64,000 bases of DNA from CAZKVJ01 sp964556225 (lineage in GTDB: Bacteria > Actinomycetota > Acidimicrobiia > Acidimicrobiales > Ilumatobacteraceae), in NCBI GenBank assembly GCA_964556225.1, contig CAZKVJ010000012.1:1-64000 (forward strand), in the 5' to 3' direction. Shown one piece after another: positions 43,551 to 52,616 of the stretch (position 1 is its first letter; each line of letters starts with the position of its first letter). The notes under the pieces are model-generated. The model saw nothing but the letters and a program-made list of their open reading frames with translations. It made no database searches and was not told the DNA's origin. The translations under genes were made by a program, and so were the position numbers.

Positions 43551-46421
43551 GTGCCGAAGAACCTCCGCGTGCACGAGCTCGCCAAGGAGCTCGGGATGAC
43601 CAACAAGGAGCTGCTCGAGCTGGGCACGCGCCTCGGCATTGGCGTGAAGGGCCCCTCGTCGACCCTCAACGAGGCCTACGCCGACATGGTCCGCCGGCAG
43701 GCCGAGCGGGAGGGGCTGATCCGCGACGAGCAGCCCGAGGAGCCCAAGCCGGTCAAGAAGGCCGCCGCGAAGAAGGCCCCGGCGAAGAAGGCGGCGCCGA
43801 AGGCCGAGGCCACGGCCGCGCCGGAGGCGCCGGTCGAACCGACCCCTGCGGCCCCCACTCCCGTGGTCGAGGAGCCGGCGCCGGCCCCCGCCCCTGCGCC
43901 CGCCGAGGAGCCGGTCGCCCCGGCTGCCGCGGAGCGCCCCACGCCCGCCGCCCCGGAGCCGGCCCCGGCGGACGGGGCGCCGGCGCCAGTGGCGGCCGAG
44001 GCCGCGCCCGCCGAGCGCGCCGCACCGGAGGGCGAGCACCGCGTGATCTCCTCGCAGCGTCCCCTGCCCGGTGAGGCACCGCCCCGCCCGGCCGCTCCGC
44101 CGCCCGTGGCCGCCCGTCCGGCCGCCGATCGTCCTGGCGCGCCGGCCGCCCGTGGCCCGGTGCCGCCCTCGGGTCCCGGTGCGCCGCCGCCCGGCCGTCC
44201 GATGTCGCCGTCGGGTCGTCCGATCCCGCCGCCGCCCGGCCGTCCTATGTCGCCGTCGGGTCGTCCGATCCCGCCGCCGCCCGGCCGTGCCGGTGGCCCC
44301 CGCCCGGCTGGCGGTCCCGGTGGTGCCCGGCCCGGTGGTCCCGGTGGTCCTCGTCCCGGTGGTCCGCGCCCGGGCGGCCCTCGTCCGGCCGGTGTGGGTG
44401 CCGGGCCGCGCCCCGGCGGTCCGGGCGGCCCTCGTGGCTTCGCCGGCGCCGGTGGGCGTCCCGGCGGCCCCGGTGGTCCCGGTGGCCCGGGTGGCCGTCC
44501 CGGTGGTCCGGGTGGTGGTCCGCGCCCGAGCGGTCAGCGCCGAGCGCCGCGCCGCAGCAAGCGAGGCCGGCGGCGGCGCGACTTCGACGAGCTGCAGCCG
44601 CAGCTGTCCGGCGGCTACACGCCCTCCACGGCGCCGGTGCCGGAAGGCACGATCATCGTCGAGCGGGGCGTGTCCGCCCAGGAGTTCGCCCCCAAGCTGA
44701 ACCGCACCGCGGTCGACGTCGTGCGGTTCCTGCTGCAGAACGGCGAGATGGTCACGGCCACGATGACCCTCACCGACGAGCAGATGGAGCTGTTCGCCCT
44801 CGAGGTGGGCGCCGACCTGCTGCTCGTGGATCCCGGCCAGCAGCAGGAGATCGAGCTGCAGGCGCTGTTCGACGACAGCGACGACGACGACGTCACGCTG
44901 CTCGCCCCCCGTCCGCCGGTGATCACCGTCATGGGCCACGTCGACCACGGCAAGACCACGCTGCTCGACCGCATCCGTGAGACGAACGTCGTGGCGGGAG
45001 AGGCCGGCGGCATCACCCAGCACATCGGCGCCTACCAGGTGGAAAAGGACGGGCACCGGATCACGTTCATCGACACACCCGGCCACGCCGCGTTCACGAA
45101 GATGCGAGCGCGAGGCGCCCAGGTGACCGACATCGTGGTGCTCGTCGTCGCTGCCGACGACGGCGTGATGCCCCAGACGATCGAGGCCATCAACCACGCC
45201 CAGGCGGCCGAGGTGCCGATCGTGGTGGCGGTCAACAAGATCGACCGTGAGAACGCCGACCCACAGCGGGTGCTCTCGCAGCTGGCCGAGCACGAGCTCG
45301 TGCCGGAGGCGTGGGGCGGCGACACCATCGTCGTCGAGATGTCCGCCCAGCAGGGGCTCGGCGTCGACGACCTCCTCGACCAGCTGCTGGTGGTCTCGGA
45401 GCTCGAGGAGCTCCAGGCGAACCCGGAGGGTCGGGCGAAGGGCATCGTGCTCGAGGCGAACCTCGACGTCGGCCGGGGTCCCGTCGCCACCGTGCTGGTC
45501 GACAAGGGCACGCTGAAGATCGGTGACCCGATCGTGGCCGGCGCAGCCTGGGGCCGCGTGCGGGCCATGATCGACGACAAGGGCCGCCAGGTGAAAGAGG
45601 CCGGCCCGTCCACCCCGGTGCAGGTGCTCGGCCTGGCCAGCGTTCCCAACGCCGGTGACGAGTTCCGCGCTGCGCCGGACGAGAAGACCGCCCGCACGGT
45701 CGGCGAGGCCCGTGAGCACCGCATGCGCCTGCTCAGCCAGCGCGGCGACGCCCGAGTGCAGAAGGGCGTGCGGCTCGAGGATATCTTCAGCCAGATCCAG
45801 TCCGGCGAGGTCGCCACGCTCAACCTCATCGTCAAGGCCGACGTGCACGGCTCGCTGGAGGCGGTCACCGAGAGCTTGCGCAAGCTCGAGCGCGACGAGG
45901 TCAAGCTGGCGTTCGTGCACCGCGCCGTCGGTGGGATCACCGAGAACGACATCACCCTTGCGGCCACCACCAACGCCACCATCATCGGCTTCAACGTCCG
46001 CCCGGACCGCAAGGCCCGGGAGCTGGCCGACACCGAAGGTGTCGAGATCCGCACGTACGAGATCATCTACAAGCTGCTCGAGGACGTCGAGCGGGCGATG
46101 GTCGGCATGCTGGCGCCGGAGTTCGAGGAGATCGTCACCGGCGAGGCCGAGGTCCGCGAGATCTTCCGGGTGCCGCGTGTGGGCGCGATCGCCGGGTGCT
46201 ACGTGCGCTCAGGGGTCATCACCCGCGGCTCCAAGGTCCGCTTCCTGCGTGAGGGCGTCATCATCTGGAAGGGCTCGATCCAGTCGCTGAAGCGCTTCAA
46301 GGAGGACGCCCGAGAGGTGCGCGAGGGCTTCGAGTGCGGCATCGGGCTCTCCGACTTCCAGGACCTCAAGCAGGGCGATCTGATCGAGACCTACGAAGAG
46401 CGCGAGATCGCCCGCACCTGA
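43551..46421 (+). CDS. infB: translation initiation factor IF-2
   Basis: A 956-residue IF-2. N-terminal IF2N motif (PKNLRVHELAKELGMTNKEL), then an Ala/Pro/Glu linker, then a Pro/Gly/Arg-rich stretch (about 175-345) containing a 45-base tandem repeat, a second IF2N-like segment (about 375-430), the GTPase domain with VMGHVDHGKTTLLDRI (about 461-476), IDTPGHAAF and VAVNKIDREN, and C-terminal domains C1/C2. The long disordered linker is typical of high-GC actinobacteria. GTG start; standard operon position. Confidence 0.97.
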   Translation: MPKNLRVHELAKELGMTNKELLELGTRLGIGVKGPSSTLNEAYADMVRRQAEREGLIRDEQPEEPKPVKKAAAKKAPAKKAAPKAEATAAPEAPVEPTPAAPTPVVEEPAPAPAPAPAEEPVAPAAAERPTPAAPEPAPADGAPAPVAAEAAPAERAAPEGEHRVISSQRPLPGEAPPRPAAPPPVAARPAADRPGAPAARGPVPPSGPGAPPPGRPMSPSGRPIPPPPGRPMSPSGRPIPPPPGRAGGPRPAGGPGGARPGGPGGPRPGGPRPGGPRPAGVGAGPRPGGPGGPRGFAGAGGRPGGPGGPGGPGGRPGGPGGGPRPSGQRRAPRRSKRGRRRRDFDELQPQLSGGYTPSTAPVPEGTIIVERGVSAQEFAPKLNRTAVDVVRFLLQNGEMVTATMTLTDEQMELFALEVGADLLLVDPGQQQEIELQALFDDSDDDDVTLLAPRPPVITVMGHVDHGKTTLLDRIRETNVVAGEAGGITQHIGAYQVEKDGHRITFIDTPGHAAFTKMRARGAQVTDIVVLVVAADDGVMPQTIEAINHAQAAEVPIVVAVNKIDRENADPQRVLSQLAEHELVPEAWGGDTIVVEMSAQQGLGVDDLLDQLLVVSELEELQANPEGRAKGIVLEANLDVGRGPVATVLVDKGTLKIGDPIVAGAAWGRVRAMIDDKGRQVKEAGPSTPVQVLGLASVPNAGDEFRAAPDEKTARTVGEAREHRMRLLSQRGDARVQKGVRLEDIFSQIQSGEVATLNLIVKADVHGSLEAVTESLRKLERDEVKLAFVHRAVGGITENDITLAATTNATIIGFNVRPDRKARELADTEGVEIRTYEIIYKLLEDVERAMVGMLAPEFEEIVTGEAEVREIFRVPRVGAIAGCYVRSGVITRGSKVRFLREGVIIWKGSIQSLKRFKEDAREVREGFECGIGLSDFQDLKQGDLIETYEEREIART
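44190..44288 (+). repeat. 45-bp tandem repeat in infB
   Basis: Two 45-base copies starting at 44190 and 44235 plus nine bases of a third, in frame, encode PGRPMSPSGRPIPPP twice. Copies differ at one base (C/T at the Pro-Met junction), so the duplication looks recent. Confidence 0.8.
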
Positions 46422-46424
46422 GGG

Positions 46425-47000
46425 TCACACGCACAGCGGGCCGTCGACGCCGCGCCGGCAGAGGTTCTCGCTCATGGCCGAGGCCACGACCCAGCCGAGG
46501 GCGTCGTCGCCCTCCATCGTGAGCGTGTAGCGGACGCCGCCGATCGAGTCGTCGTCGCGGACGATGACGGTGATCACCGCGGTGGCCGGTTCGCCGCCGG
46601 AGACCTCGTCGACCTGCGTCGGGTCCCCCGCCGAGGCGAGGGCGTCGGCGACGAGCTCAGCCAGGTCGGCCGGGTCCACGACGGCAGGCGGGGAGTCGCC
46701 GAGCAGGTCGGTGATGAGGACGGTCGCATCCTCCGGTGCGGCCGCCACCAGTCCGGCGCTCGACGTCGGGGGAGAGGTGGCCGGCCGAGTGGTCGTCGGC
46801 GTCGCTGCCGCGGCGGTGGTGGCGGTGCCGGGAGCCGATGTGGACGTCACGGTCGTCGGGGCGGCCGTCGGCTCCGGTGTCTCGCCCAGGGAGACGGCCG
46901 GCTCGGACGCCGTCGTGGCATCGCCGTCGTCGCCGCACCCACCCAGGGTCAGCACCGTCAGCACCGGGAGCGCCACCACGCAGAGAAGTCGTCTGAGCAC
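46425..47000 (-). CDS. putative lipoprotein, unknown function
   Basis: A 191-residue protein with signal LRRLLCVVALPVLTVLTLGGC (lipobox Cys22), a Thr/Ala/Pro-rich linker (about 40-80) and a C-terminal globular half ending ENLCRRGVDGPLCV, where two Cys may pair. No domain recognised. The GTG at 47000 has TAACCT seven bases upstream, a leaderless pattern. Its stop is three bases from that of infB (convergent), an insertion into the otherwise plus-strand operon region between infB and ylxP. Confidence 0.75.
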   Translation of the reverse strand: MLRRLLCVVALPVLTVLTLGGCGDDGDATTASEPAVSLGETPEPTAAPTTVTSTSAPGTATTAAAATPTTTRPATSPPTSSAGLVAAAPEDATVLITDLLGDSPPAVVDPADLAELVADALASAGDPTQVDEVSGGEPATAVITVIVRDDDSIGGVRYTLTMEGDDALGWVVASAMSENLCRRGVDGPLCV

Positions 47001-47007
47001 GCGCCGT

Positions 47008-47013
47008 AGGTTA
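47008..47013 (-). promoter_or_regulatory. -10 box of a leaderless start (TAACCT)
   Basis: On the minus strand TAACCT is followed by seven bases and the GTG at 47000 of the lipoprotein gene. Confidence 0.5.
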
Positions 47014-47111
47014 CCGGCCGGCCGGGCCGCACTCTGGCATCCGCCGTGAGCGTCGGCGCGGACCGGCGAGCGGCGGGGTCGATTCCAGACGCCGACGGCG
47101 GCGTGTCTCGC

Positions 47112-47117
47112 TAGCCT
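47112..47117 (+). promoter_or_regulatory. -10 box of a leaderless start (TAGCCT)
   Basis: TAGCCT followed by seven bases and ATG 47125 of ylxP; this makes ylxP-rbfA-truB a unit separate from infB. Confidence 0.55.
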
Positions 47118-47124
47118 CGTCGTC

Positions 47125-47418
47125 ATGTACGTGCTGGCGCTGACGGTCGACCTGCACCTCGGCGAGGCCCAGTCGCTGAAGCAGAAGCGTGGGGTTGTCA
47201 AGTCGTTGGTGGAGGGGGCCCGGTCGCGCTTCGGCGTGGCGGCAGCCGAGGTCGGCTACCAGGACCAGTGGCAGCGCAGCCGCCTCGGCTTCGCCGTGGT
47301 GTCCGCCGGCTCGCAGCACGCCACGGAGGTGATCGACCGCGTCGACCGCTTCGTGTGGTCGCACCCCGAGGTGCAGGTGCTCGACGTCGAGCGCACGTGG
47401 ATGGAGCTCGACCGATGA
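47125..47418 (+). CDS. ylxP: DUF503 family protein YlxP
   Basis: A 97-residue DUF503 protein. The family pattern is clear: YVLALTVDLHLGEAQSLKQK, KSLVEGARSRFGVAAAEVGY and WQRSRLGFAVVS. YlxP is normally encoded between infB and rbfA and is thought to help ribosome biogenesis or cold response, without firm function. Its stop overlaps the rbfA start (ATGA). Confidence 0.92.
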   Translation: MYVLALTVDLHLGEAQSLKQKRGVVKSLVEGARSRFGVAAAEVGYQDQWQRSRLGFAVVSAGSQHATEVIDRVDRFVWSHPEVQVLDVERTWMELDR

Positions 47419-47840
47419 GCCGCCGCCGCGCCCCGTCGTCGTCGAGCCACCGCTACCCACGAACGGTCCGCCTGAACGAGCTGCTGCGCGAGGTGATCGC
47501 CGACGAGCTGACGCTCATCGACGACGAGCGCCTCGAGCTGGTGACCGTCACCGCCGTCGACGTCGACGCCGAGCTCAGCCGGGCCGTCGTGTACTTCGAC
47601 TCGCTGCACGGCGAGGCCGGCGATCCCGGCGTGCTCGAGGCCCTGGGGGCGCACCGGGTGCGCATCCAGTCCTCGATCAACCGTCAGATCCACGCCCGCA
47701 AGACGCCGGTGCTCGAGTTCCGTCCCGACGAGGTGATCCGTTCCGCCGAGCGCATCGAGCAGATCTTGCGCCGGCACCCCGTGCGAGCCGACGACGAGGC
47801 GCCGTCCGGGAACCCGGCCGTCCCGACCGACCCGAGCTGA
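47415..47840 (+). CDS. rbfA: ribosome-binding factor A
   Basis: A 141-residue RbfA with a KH-like fold: YPRTVRLNELLREVIADEL, VTVTAVDVDAELSRAVVYF and RVRIQSSINRQIHARKTPVLEF with the RHxPxL-like end. It assists 30S maturation at low temperature. A short Pro/Asp-rich tail follows. Coupled to ylxP before it and truB after it (TGATG). Confidence 0.93.
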   Translation: MSRRRAPSSSSHRYPRTVRLNELLREVIADELTLIDDERLELVTVTAVDVDAELSRAVVYFDSLHGEAGDPGVLEALGAHRVRIQSSINRQIHARKTPVLEFRPDEVIRSAERIEQILRRHPVRADDEAPSGNPAVPTDPS

Positions 47841-48706
47841 TGGCCAAGCGCCGCCCGGCGACGGTCCACGGTCTAGCCGTGGTCGACAAGCCTGCCGGGG
47901 TCACCAGCCACGACGTCGTCGACCAGCTGCGCCGGCGCCTCGGCGAGCGCCGGGTGGGTCACGCCGGCACGCTCGACCCTGACGCCACCGGGGTCCTGCT
48001 GGCCGGCGTGGGCATGGTGACCCGCCTCATGCGGTTCCTGGCCGGCATGGACAAGGACTACGTGGCCGAGGTCGTGCTCGGCGTGGAGACCACCACGCTC
48101 GACGCCTCGGGCGAGGTCGTCGCCGTGCACGACATGTCCACGGTGAGCGTGGCCGATGCCCGGAGGGTGGCCGCCGAGCACCTCACCGGCGACATCCTGC
48201 AGGTCCCGCCGATGGTGTCGGCGCTGAAGGTCGGCGGCCGCCGGCTCCACGAGCTGGCTCGCGAGGGCGTGGAGGTGGAGCGCTCGCCGCGCCCCGTCAC
48301 CGTGTCGCGCTTCGACATCGACCCGGCCGGTGAGCCCGGCGTGCTGCGCATCGCCGTCACCTGCTCGTCGGGCACCTATGTCCGCTCCCTGGCGGCCGAC
48401 CTGGGCCGGCTCCTCGGTGGCGGTGCCCACCTGCGCCATCTGCGCCGCACGCGCATCGGCCCGTACACCGAGGCCGAGGCCCAACCGCCCGAGCGGGTCG
48501 AGCTGCTGGCACCGATCGAAGCCCTCCGCGAGCTGGTCGTCGTGCACGTCGACGCCGACGTGGCGGCCCTGGTGACGACCGGCCGGGTGCTGCCCGCCTG
48601 GGACGGCGACCCCCCGTGGGCCGTCGTCGACCCCACCGGCGCGCTGCTCGCCGTGTACGAGCCGTTCCGCGACGGCCTCGCCAAGCCGACCGTCGTGGTC
48701 GGCTGA
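47840..48706 (+). CDS. truB: tRNA pseudouridine-55 synthase
   Basis: A 288-residue TruB making pseudouridine 55 in tRNA T-loops. Motifs: LAVVDKPAGVTSHDVVDQL, RVGHAGTLDPDATGVLL with catalytic Asp46, and VTCSSGTYVRSLAADLG. A C-terminal PUA-like region follows. The ATG shares its A with the rbfA TGA stop. Confidence 0.96.
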   Translation: MAKRRPATVHGLAVVDKPAGVTSHDVVDQLRRRLGERRVGHAGTLDPDATGVLLAGVGMVTRLMRFLAGMDKDYVAEVVLGVETTTLDASGEVVAVHDMSTVSVADARRVAAEHLTGDILQVPPMVSALKVGGRRLHELAREGVEVERSPRPVTVSRFDIDPAGEPGVLRIAVTCSSGTYVRSLAADLGRLLGGGAHLRHLRRTRIGPYTEAEAQPPERVELLAPIEALRELVVVHVDADVAALVTTGRVLPAWDGDPPWAVVDPTGALLAVYEPFRDGLAKPTVVVG

Positions 48707-48727
48707 GGCTCGGCGCGGTCCGCCGAG

Positions 48728-48733
48728 TAGCGT
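48728..48733 (+). promoter_or_regulatory. -10 box of a leaderless start (TAGCGT)
   Basis: TAGCGT followed by eight bases and the ribF GTG at 48742. Confidence 0.45.
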
Positions 48734-48741
48734 CTCGGGCC

Positions 48742-49686
48742 GTGCAGGTGCTGACGGACCTCACGACTCCCCCCTGGCCCACCCAGCGCGCCGTCATCAC
48801 GATCGGCGCCTACGACGGCGTGCACCTCGGCCACCAGGCCGTCATCGCCGAGGTGCGCCGGCGGGCGGCGGCGCTCGACGCCCGATCCGTCGTCATCACC
48901 TTCGACCGCCACCCCGCGGTCGTGGTGCGCCCGGAGTCCGCCCCCCGGCTGCTGTGCGACCTCGACCAGAAGCTCGAGCTGCTCGAGGCGACGGGCGTCG
49001 ACGCCACGGTCGTGGTCACCTTCGACGAGGTCCAGGCCCGTGAGGAGCCCGCCGACTTCGTGCGCCGGGTGATGGTCGAAGGACTGCGCACCCGCGTGAT
49101 CGTGGTCGGCGACGACTTCCACTTCGGGCACCACCGGCGCGGCAACGTCACCCTGCTGCGCGAGCTGGGCCGCCAGCACGACTTCGAGGTGGAGCCCCTG
49201 CCCCTGGTCGCGCGACCCGACGGCGTCGAGGAGCCGATCAGCTCCACGGCCATCCGGCGCGCCCTCGCCGGGGCCGACGTCGAGATCGCGTCAGCGTTGC
49301 TCGGACGGCCGTTCGAGGCCCGTGGCATCGTGGCCCGGGGCGACCAGCGGGGCCGCCTGCTCGGGGTGCCGACGGCGAACCTCGAGGTGCCGAACCACAT
49401 CTGCCTCCCCGCCGACGGCGTGTACGCCGGGTGGTACGTGCGCCCGGACGGCGAGCGGCACCCCTGCGCGATCAACCTGGGCCGGCGCCCGACGTTCTAC
49501 GAGCACGCCGACCACTCGCTGCTCGAGGCGCACCTGCTCGACTTCACCGGCGACCTCTACGGGGAGCGGGCGAAGGTCCGCTTCACGCACTTCCTGCGCA
49601 GCGAGCGCAAGTTTGACGGCATCGACGCGCTGGTGACGCAGCTGAAGCTCGACATCGAGCACGCGCGCACGTCGCTCGAGCTCTGA
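48742..49686 (+). CDS. ribF: bifunctional riboflavin kinase / FAD synthetase
   Basis: A 314-residue RibF. The N-terminal adenylyltransferase domain has TIGAYDGVHLGHQAVI and EEPISSTAIRRALAGADV (the ISST motif); the C-terminal kinase domain has RGRLLGVPTANLEVP and YEHADHSLLEAHLLDFTGDLYG. Converts riboflavin to FMN and FAD. GTG 48742 is set by the -10 box. No FMN riboswitch is seen upstream. Position truB-ribF-rpsO is the common one, here interrupted by the inserted ABC operon. Confidence 0.96.
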   Translation: MQVLTDLTTPPWPTQRAVITIGAYDGVHLGHQAVIAEVRRRAAALDARSVVITFDRHPAVVVRPESAPRLLCDLDQKLELLEATGVDATVVVTFDEVQAREEPADFVRRVMVEGLRTRVIVVGDDFHFGHHRRGNVTLLRELGRQHDFEVEPLPLVARPDGVEEPISSTAIRRALAGADVEIASALLGRPFEARGIVARGDQRGRLLGVPTANLEVPNHICLPADGVYAGWYVRPDGERHPCAINLGRRPTFYEHADHSLLEAHLLDFTGDLYGERAKVRFTHFLRSERKFDGIDALVTQLKLDIEHARTSLEL

Positions 49687-49713
49687 CGCCGAGCGACGTG
49701 CAGGCGGCCCTGG

Positions 49714-50883
49714 TCAGCCGGGCCAGATCACCACGCCGGCGTCGTCGTACACGCCGGCGATCAGCTCGATCGCCAGGTACGGCGCGACGTCAGGTGCCGG
49801 CCCGTCGAACAGCCCGACGGCGGCGTAGGCATCCAGCTCGTTCTGGCGGGCCTCGGCGGTGGTGACGCCGAGTGGCAGGCCCTCGGGCGTGTGGGCCACG
49901 ACGAGGCCGGCGTCGGTCGTCCAGCGGAACACCTCACCCTCCGGCGAGAGGAAGTTCGGGTTGCCGTTGCCGTTGATGTACTCCACCGCGATGTTCGCTG
50001 CCGCCTCCGGATCGGCCACGGCGTCGGCCAGGCCGCGCATCGTCGCCCGCACGAAGTCCTCGGCGGCCGTGGGGTGCTCGGCCAGGAAGTCCGCGTTGGC
50101 GACGATCACCCCGAAGCTGCCCGGAACGTCGTAGTCGCTCGGGTCGAACAGGGTGTAGGGGATGCCGGCCCGGTCGAGCTGGCCGGGCTCGTTGCTCTTG
50201 TAGCCCGGGAACCCGACGATCTCGTCGATGGCGATGTGCGCCGTGGGGTCGAACCCGTCGAGCAGCACGGTCTGGAAGTCCTCACCCTCGACGAGGCCGG
50301 CGCCGGCGAGCATGGCGGCGACGCTCGGCGGGAGCTTGCCCTTCACCCCGATGGTGGTGCCGGCAAGGTCCTCGAGCGCAGTGGCCTCGCCGTCTTTCAC
50401 GATCAGGCTGTCGATCGTGGTCTGGCCTTCGACAGCCACGGCCACGAAGTCGGCCTCGTTCTGCTGGGCGAACAGCACGAGCTCGCTGAACGAGCCGCCG
50501 CTCGCGAACTGCGCCTCGTTGGCCGCGATCAGCGGGTAGTTGGCCGTGGAGAAGCTGGGCTTCACCTCGACATCGAGGCACAGCTCGTCGTAGTAGCCCT
50601 TCTCCTCGGCCACGAGCACGTCGACGATCGAGGCGGCGGCGGCGAAGTCGAACCCGGACAGGTAGGTGATCGTGCCGGCTTCCTGGTTGGCGGCGCACCG
50701 GTCGGCCGGCATGGCCTCGCCGGCGACGATCTCGCCGACCGCGCCGGAGCCGTCGGTAGCCGGCACGGCCGAACCGTCGGTGGCCGGGGTGGTGTCGGAC
50801 CCGCCGTCATCGTCGCCGCAGGCGACCACGACGAGGGTGAGGACAGCAACAAGGGCAGGCGCAAGGGCACGCTGACGCAACAT
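49714..50883 (-). CDS. ABC transporter substrate-binding lipoprotein, NMT1/THI5-like
   Basis: A 389-residue lipoprotein: hydrophobic signal then VVVAC (Cys22) and an Asp/Ser/Thr-rich linker. The mature part is a periplasmic-binding-protein type II fold of the SsuA/TauA/ThiY group: TITYLSGFDFAAAASIVDVLVAEEKGYY, AQFASGGSFSELVLF, LEDLAGTTIGVKGKLPPSV and IDEIVGFPGYKSNE. Such proteins bind sulphonates, nitrate or pyrimidine-like compounds. It is 142 bases downstream of a chorismate mutase-VOC gene and belongs to the same importer cluster. Ligand unknown. Confidence 0.88.
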   Translation of the reverse strand: MLRQRALAPALVAVLTLVVVACGDDDGGSDTTPATDGSAVPATDGSGAVGEIVAGEAMPADRCAANQEAGTITYLSGFDFAAAASIVDVLVAEEKGYYDELCLDVEVKPSFSTANYPLIAANEAQFASGGSFSELVLFAQQNEADFVAVAVEGQTTIDSLIVKDGEATALEDLAGTTIGVKGKLPPSVAAMLAGAGLVEGEDFQTVLLDGFDPTAHIAIDEIVGFPGYKSNEPGQLDRAGIPYTLFDPSDYDVPGSFGVIVANADFLAEHPTAAEDFVRATMRGLADAVADPEAAANIAVEYINGNGNPNFLSPEGEVFRWTTDAGLVVAHTPEGLPLGVTTAEARQNELDAYAAVGLFDGPAPDVAPYLAIELIAGVYDDAGVVIWPG

Positions 50884-51025
50884 CGTTCAACTCCAGCTTC
50901 GAGAGACGGATTCGGTTGTGTGCCAGCGCACGGGAGCAGCCTCGACGTGCGAGAGGTGTCGAGGGCGCCCTTGTCAGGCCGTGCGCCGCCAACCTACCCG
51001 GCGTGGCCCGCCGCGGACGAGCCGG

Positions 51026-51841
51026 TCAGGACTCGCCGAGCGCGTCGAACATGGCGCGAACGTTGCCGCCGCGGATCGGCACCCGATGACCGGTGCGGCT
51101 GATGAAGCCGAGCTGCACGCCGGTGGTGTCGTCGTGCACCGTGAAGAACTGCTCGTGGCCGTCGTCGTCGACCACCACGTCGGTCAGCAGGGGCACGCCG
51201 GCGGCGGCGAGTGATGACTGGGTGAAGCCGGCGTTGAGCACCTCGATCGCGATGTGCTGCACGCCGCTGCCGTGGCGGCGCAAGTACGCGTCGACCACCG
51301 GGTCGTCGCCCGGGCCGACCAGCACGACCGTCACGCCGCCCGCCTCGGCCACCACGACGGCGGCGTCGTCGGTGTCGCGCACCGAGAAGCCGAGGTCCTC
51401 GAAGAACCGACGCGCGGCGCCGAGATCGGCCACGGCGACCACCACGTGGTCGATCCGGCAGGCGACGGTGTCGAGGGCGCCACCGGCAGCGGAGCCAGCA
51501 GCCTTGGACGGCGCCGGCTCGGGCCGTGCCCCGGCGACCTCGATGCGGTGGGTCTCGGACAGCAGGGTGCGGAACAGCTGCTCGGCGAAGTCCGGATCGA
51601 CGCCGTCGTCGATGGCCCACTGGCGGCGAGTCTCGAGGACCTCGCGCACCCGCTCCGGCTGGATGACCGCGGCGCCGGTGCCCTCCTTGACCGCTGCGAC
51701 CTCGCGGCACACGTCGAGCCGGCGCGCCAGCAGGTCGACGATGGCGCGGTCGATCTCGTCGATCCGTCCGCGCAGCTCGGGAAGGCTGGCCGTCGGTGTC
51801 CGCTCTTGGCGGCGTGGTCCGGCGTGCTCCGCTCGCTCCAT
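51026..51841 (-). CDS. chorismate mutase (AroQ)-VOC domain fusion protein
   Basis: A 271-residue two-domain protein. Residues about 22-101 are an AroQ-type chorismate mutase: LRGRIDEIDRAIVDLLARRL with the conserved Arg/Asp pattern and CREVAAVKEG with the active-site Lys. Residues about 128-251 are a VOC (glyoxalase/4-hydroxyphenylpyruvate dioxygenase-like) domain: RIDHVVVAVADL (H132) and GSGVQHIAIEVL (H196). The third ligand position, usually Glu, is Gly245 in GVQLGFISRT, so metal catalysis is doubtful. It lies inside an ABC importer operon. ATG 51841 is chosen; ATG 51880 is in frame and would overlap the permease gene by 17 bases. Confidence 0.82.
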   Translation of the reverse strand: MERAEHAGPRRQERTPTASLPELRGRIDEIDRAIVDLLARRLDVCREVAAVKEGTGAAVIQPERVREVLETRRQWAIDDGVDPDFAEQLFRTLLSETHRIEVAGARPEPAPSKAAGSAAGGALDTVACRIDHVVVAVADLGAARRFFEDLGFSVRDTDDAAVVVAEAGGVTVVLVGPGDDPVVDAYLRRHGSGVQHIAIEVLNAGFTQSSLAAAGVPLLTDVVVDDDGHEQFFTVHDDTTGVQLGFISRTGHRVPIRGGNVRAMFDALGES

Positions 51842-51863
51842 CGGAGGGGACGGTAGCCGGGCG

Positions 51864-52616
51864 TCACCGCTGCGAGGCATGCCACCGCAGGACGGCCCGC
51901 TCCAGCAGGTCGACGAGGAGCAGACCCACCATGCCGAGCGCCGCGGTGCAGAACACGCTGGCCCACAGGAGGTCGCCGTCGTTGAACGCCACCGCCTTCT
52001 TGCCGAGCACCCCGAGCCCCCGGGTGACCAGCGCGTACTGCTCGGTGAGCCAGGCGGCGATCAGCGACAGCCCCACGCACACCTTGGCGGCCGTGAACAG
52101 CTGGGGCAGCGCCGAGGGCAGGCGCAGGCGCCAGCCGATCTCCCAGCGCGCCGCGTCGACGCTGCGCAGCACGTCGAGCGCAGCGGGCTCAGCGGCGCGC
52201 ATCCCGCTGACCGTGGCGAACGTGAACGGCACCATGCACACGAGGGCCGTGATGAACACGATCGGCTTCCACCCGGGCGACAGCCACACCACCACGCTGG
52301 CCGCGTAGGCCGCGAACGGCGTCACCTGGATGAGCACGAGGATCGGTGTCGCCGCGTGCTCGAGCCATCGCGACGACGCGAGGAGGGCACCGACCGGGAC
52401 GGCGACCACCAGTGCCAGCAGGAACCCGATGAGCGCCTCGCGCCCCGTGACGAGCGTGTTGCGCAGGTACGCCATGGGGTCGTCGCTCAGGGTGGCCAAG
52501 ATGTCCGAGGGTGAGCGCAGGATGAACGGCGGGATGTCGGCGACGCGCACCCACAGCTCCCAGACGGCCAGGAACACGGCGAGGCCGATGATGGGGGCGA
52601 GGATGCGCCGGCTCAT
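51864..52616 (-). CDS. ABC transporter permease, SsuC/TauC-like
   Basis: A 250-residue inner-membrane permease with about six hydrophobic segments. The cytoplasmic EAA loop, which contacts the ATPase, is RSVDAARWEIGWRLRLPSAL followed by PQLFTAAKV. ILAPIIGLAVFLAVWELWVR begins the first segment. Its start overlaps the ATPase stop (ATGA at 52613-52616), so stoichiometric synthesis is likely. Confidence 0.92.
   Translation of the reverse strand: MSRRILAPIIGLAVFLAVWELWVRVADIPPFILRSPSDILATLSDDPMAYLRNTLVTGREALIGFLLALVVAVPVGALLASSRWLEHAATPILVLIQVTPFAAYAASVVVWLSPGWKPIVFITALVCMVPFTFATVSGMRAAEPAALDVLRSVDAARWEIGWRLRLPSALPQLFTAAKVCVGLSLIAAWLTEQYALVTRGLGVLGKKAVAFNDGDLLWASVFCTAALGMVGLLLVDLLERAVLRWHASQR

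Noticed and set aside
44190..44288. Tandem repeat as a CRISPR or regulatory array
   Set aside because: Only two full in-frame copies without spacers inside infB; it is protein-coding repeat.
43206..45920. 904-codon minus-strand frame opposite ylxR and infB, rich in Thr-Gly-Ala repeats
   Set aside because: It mirrors the Pro/Gly/Arg linker of IF-2; no start signal and no recognisable domain.
50884..51025. Possible TPP or other riboswitch before the substrate-binding lipoprotein gene
   Set aside because: The NMT1/THI5-like assignment prompted a check for the CTGAGA and ACCTGATC elements of a TPP riboswitch; none is present on the minus strand. A plain promoter is more likely.
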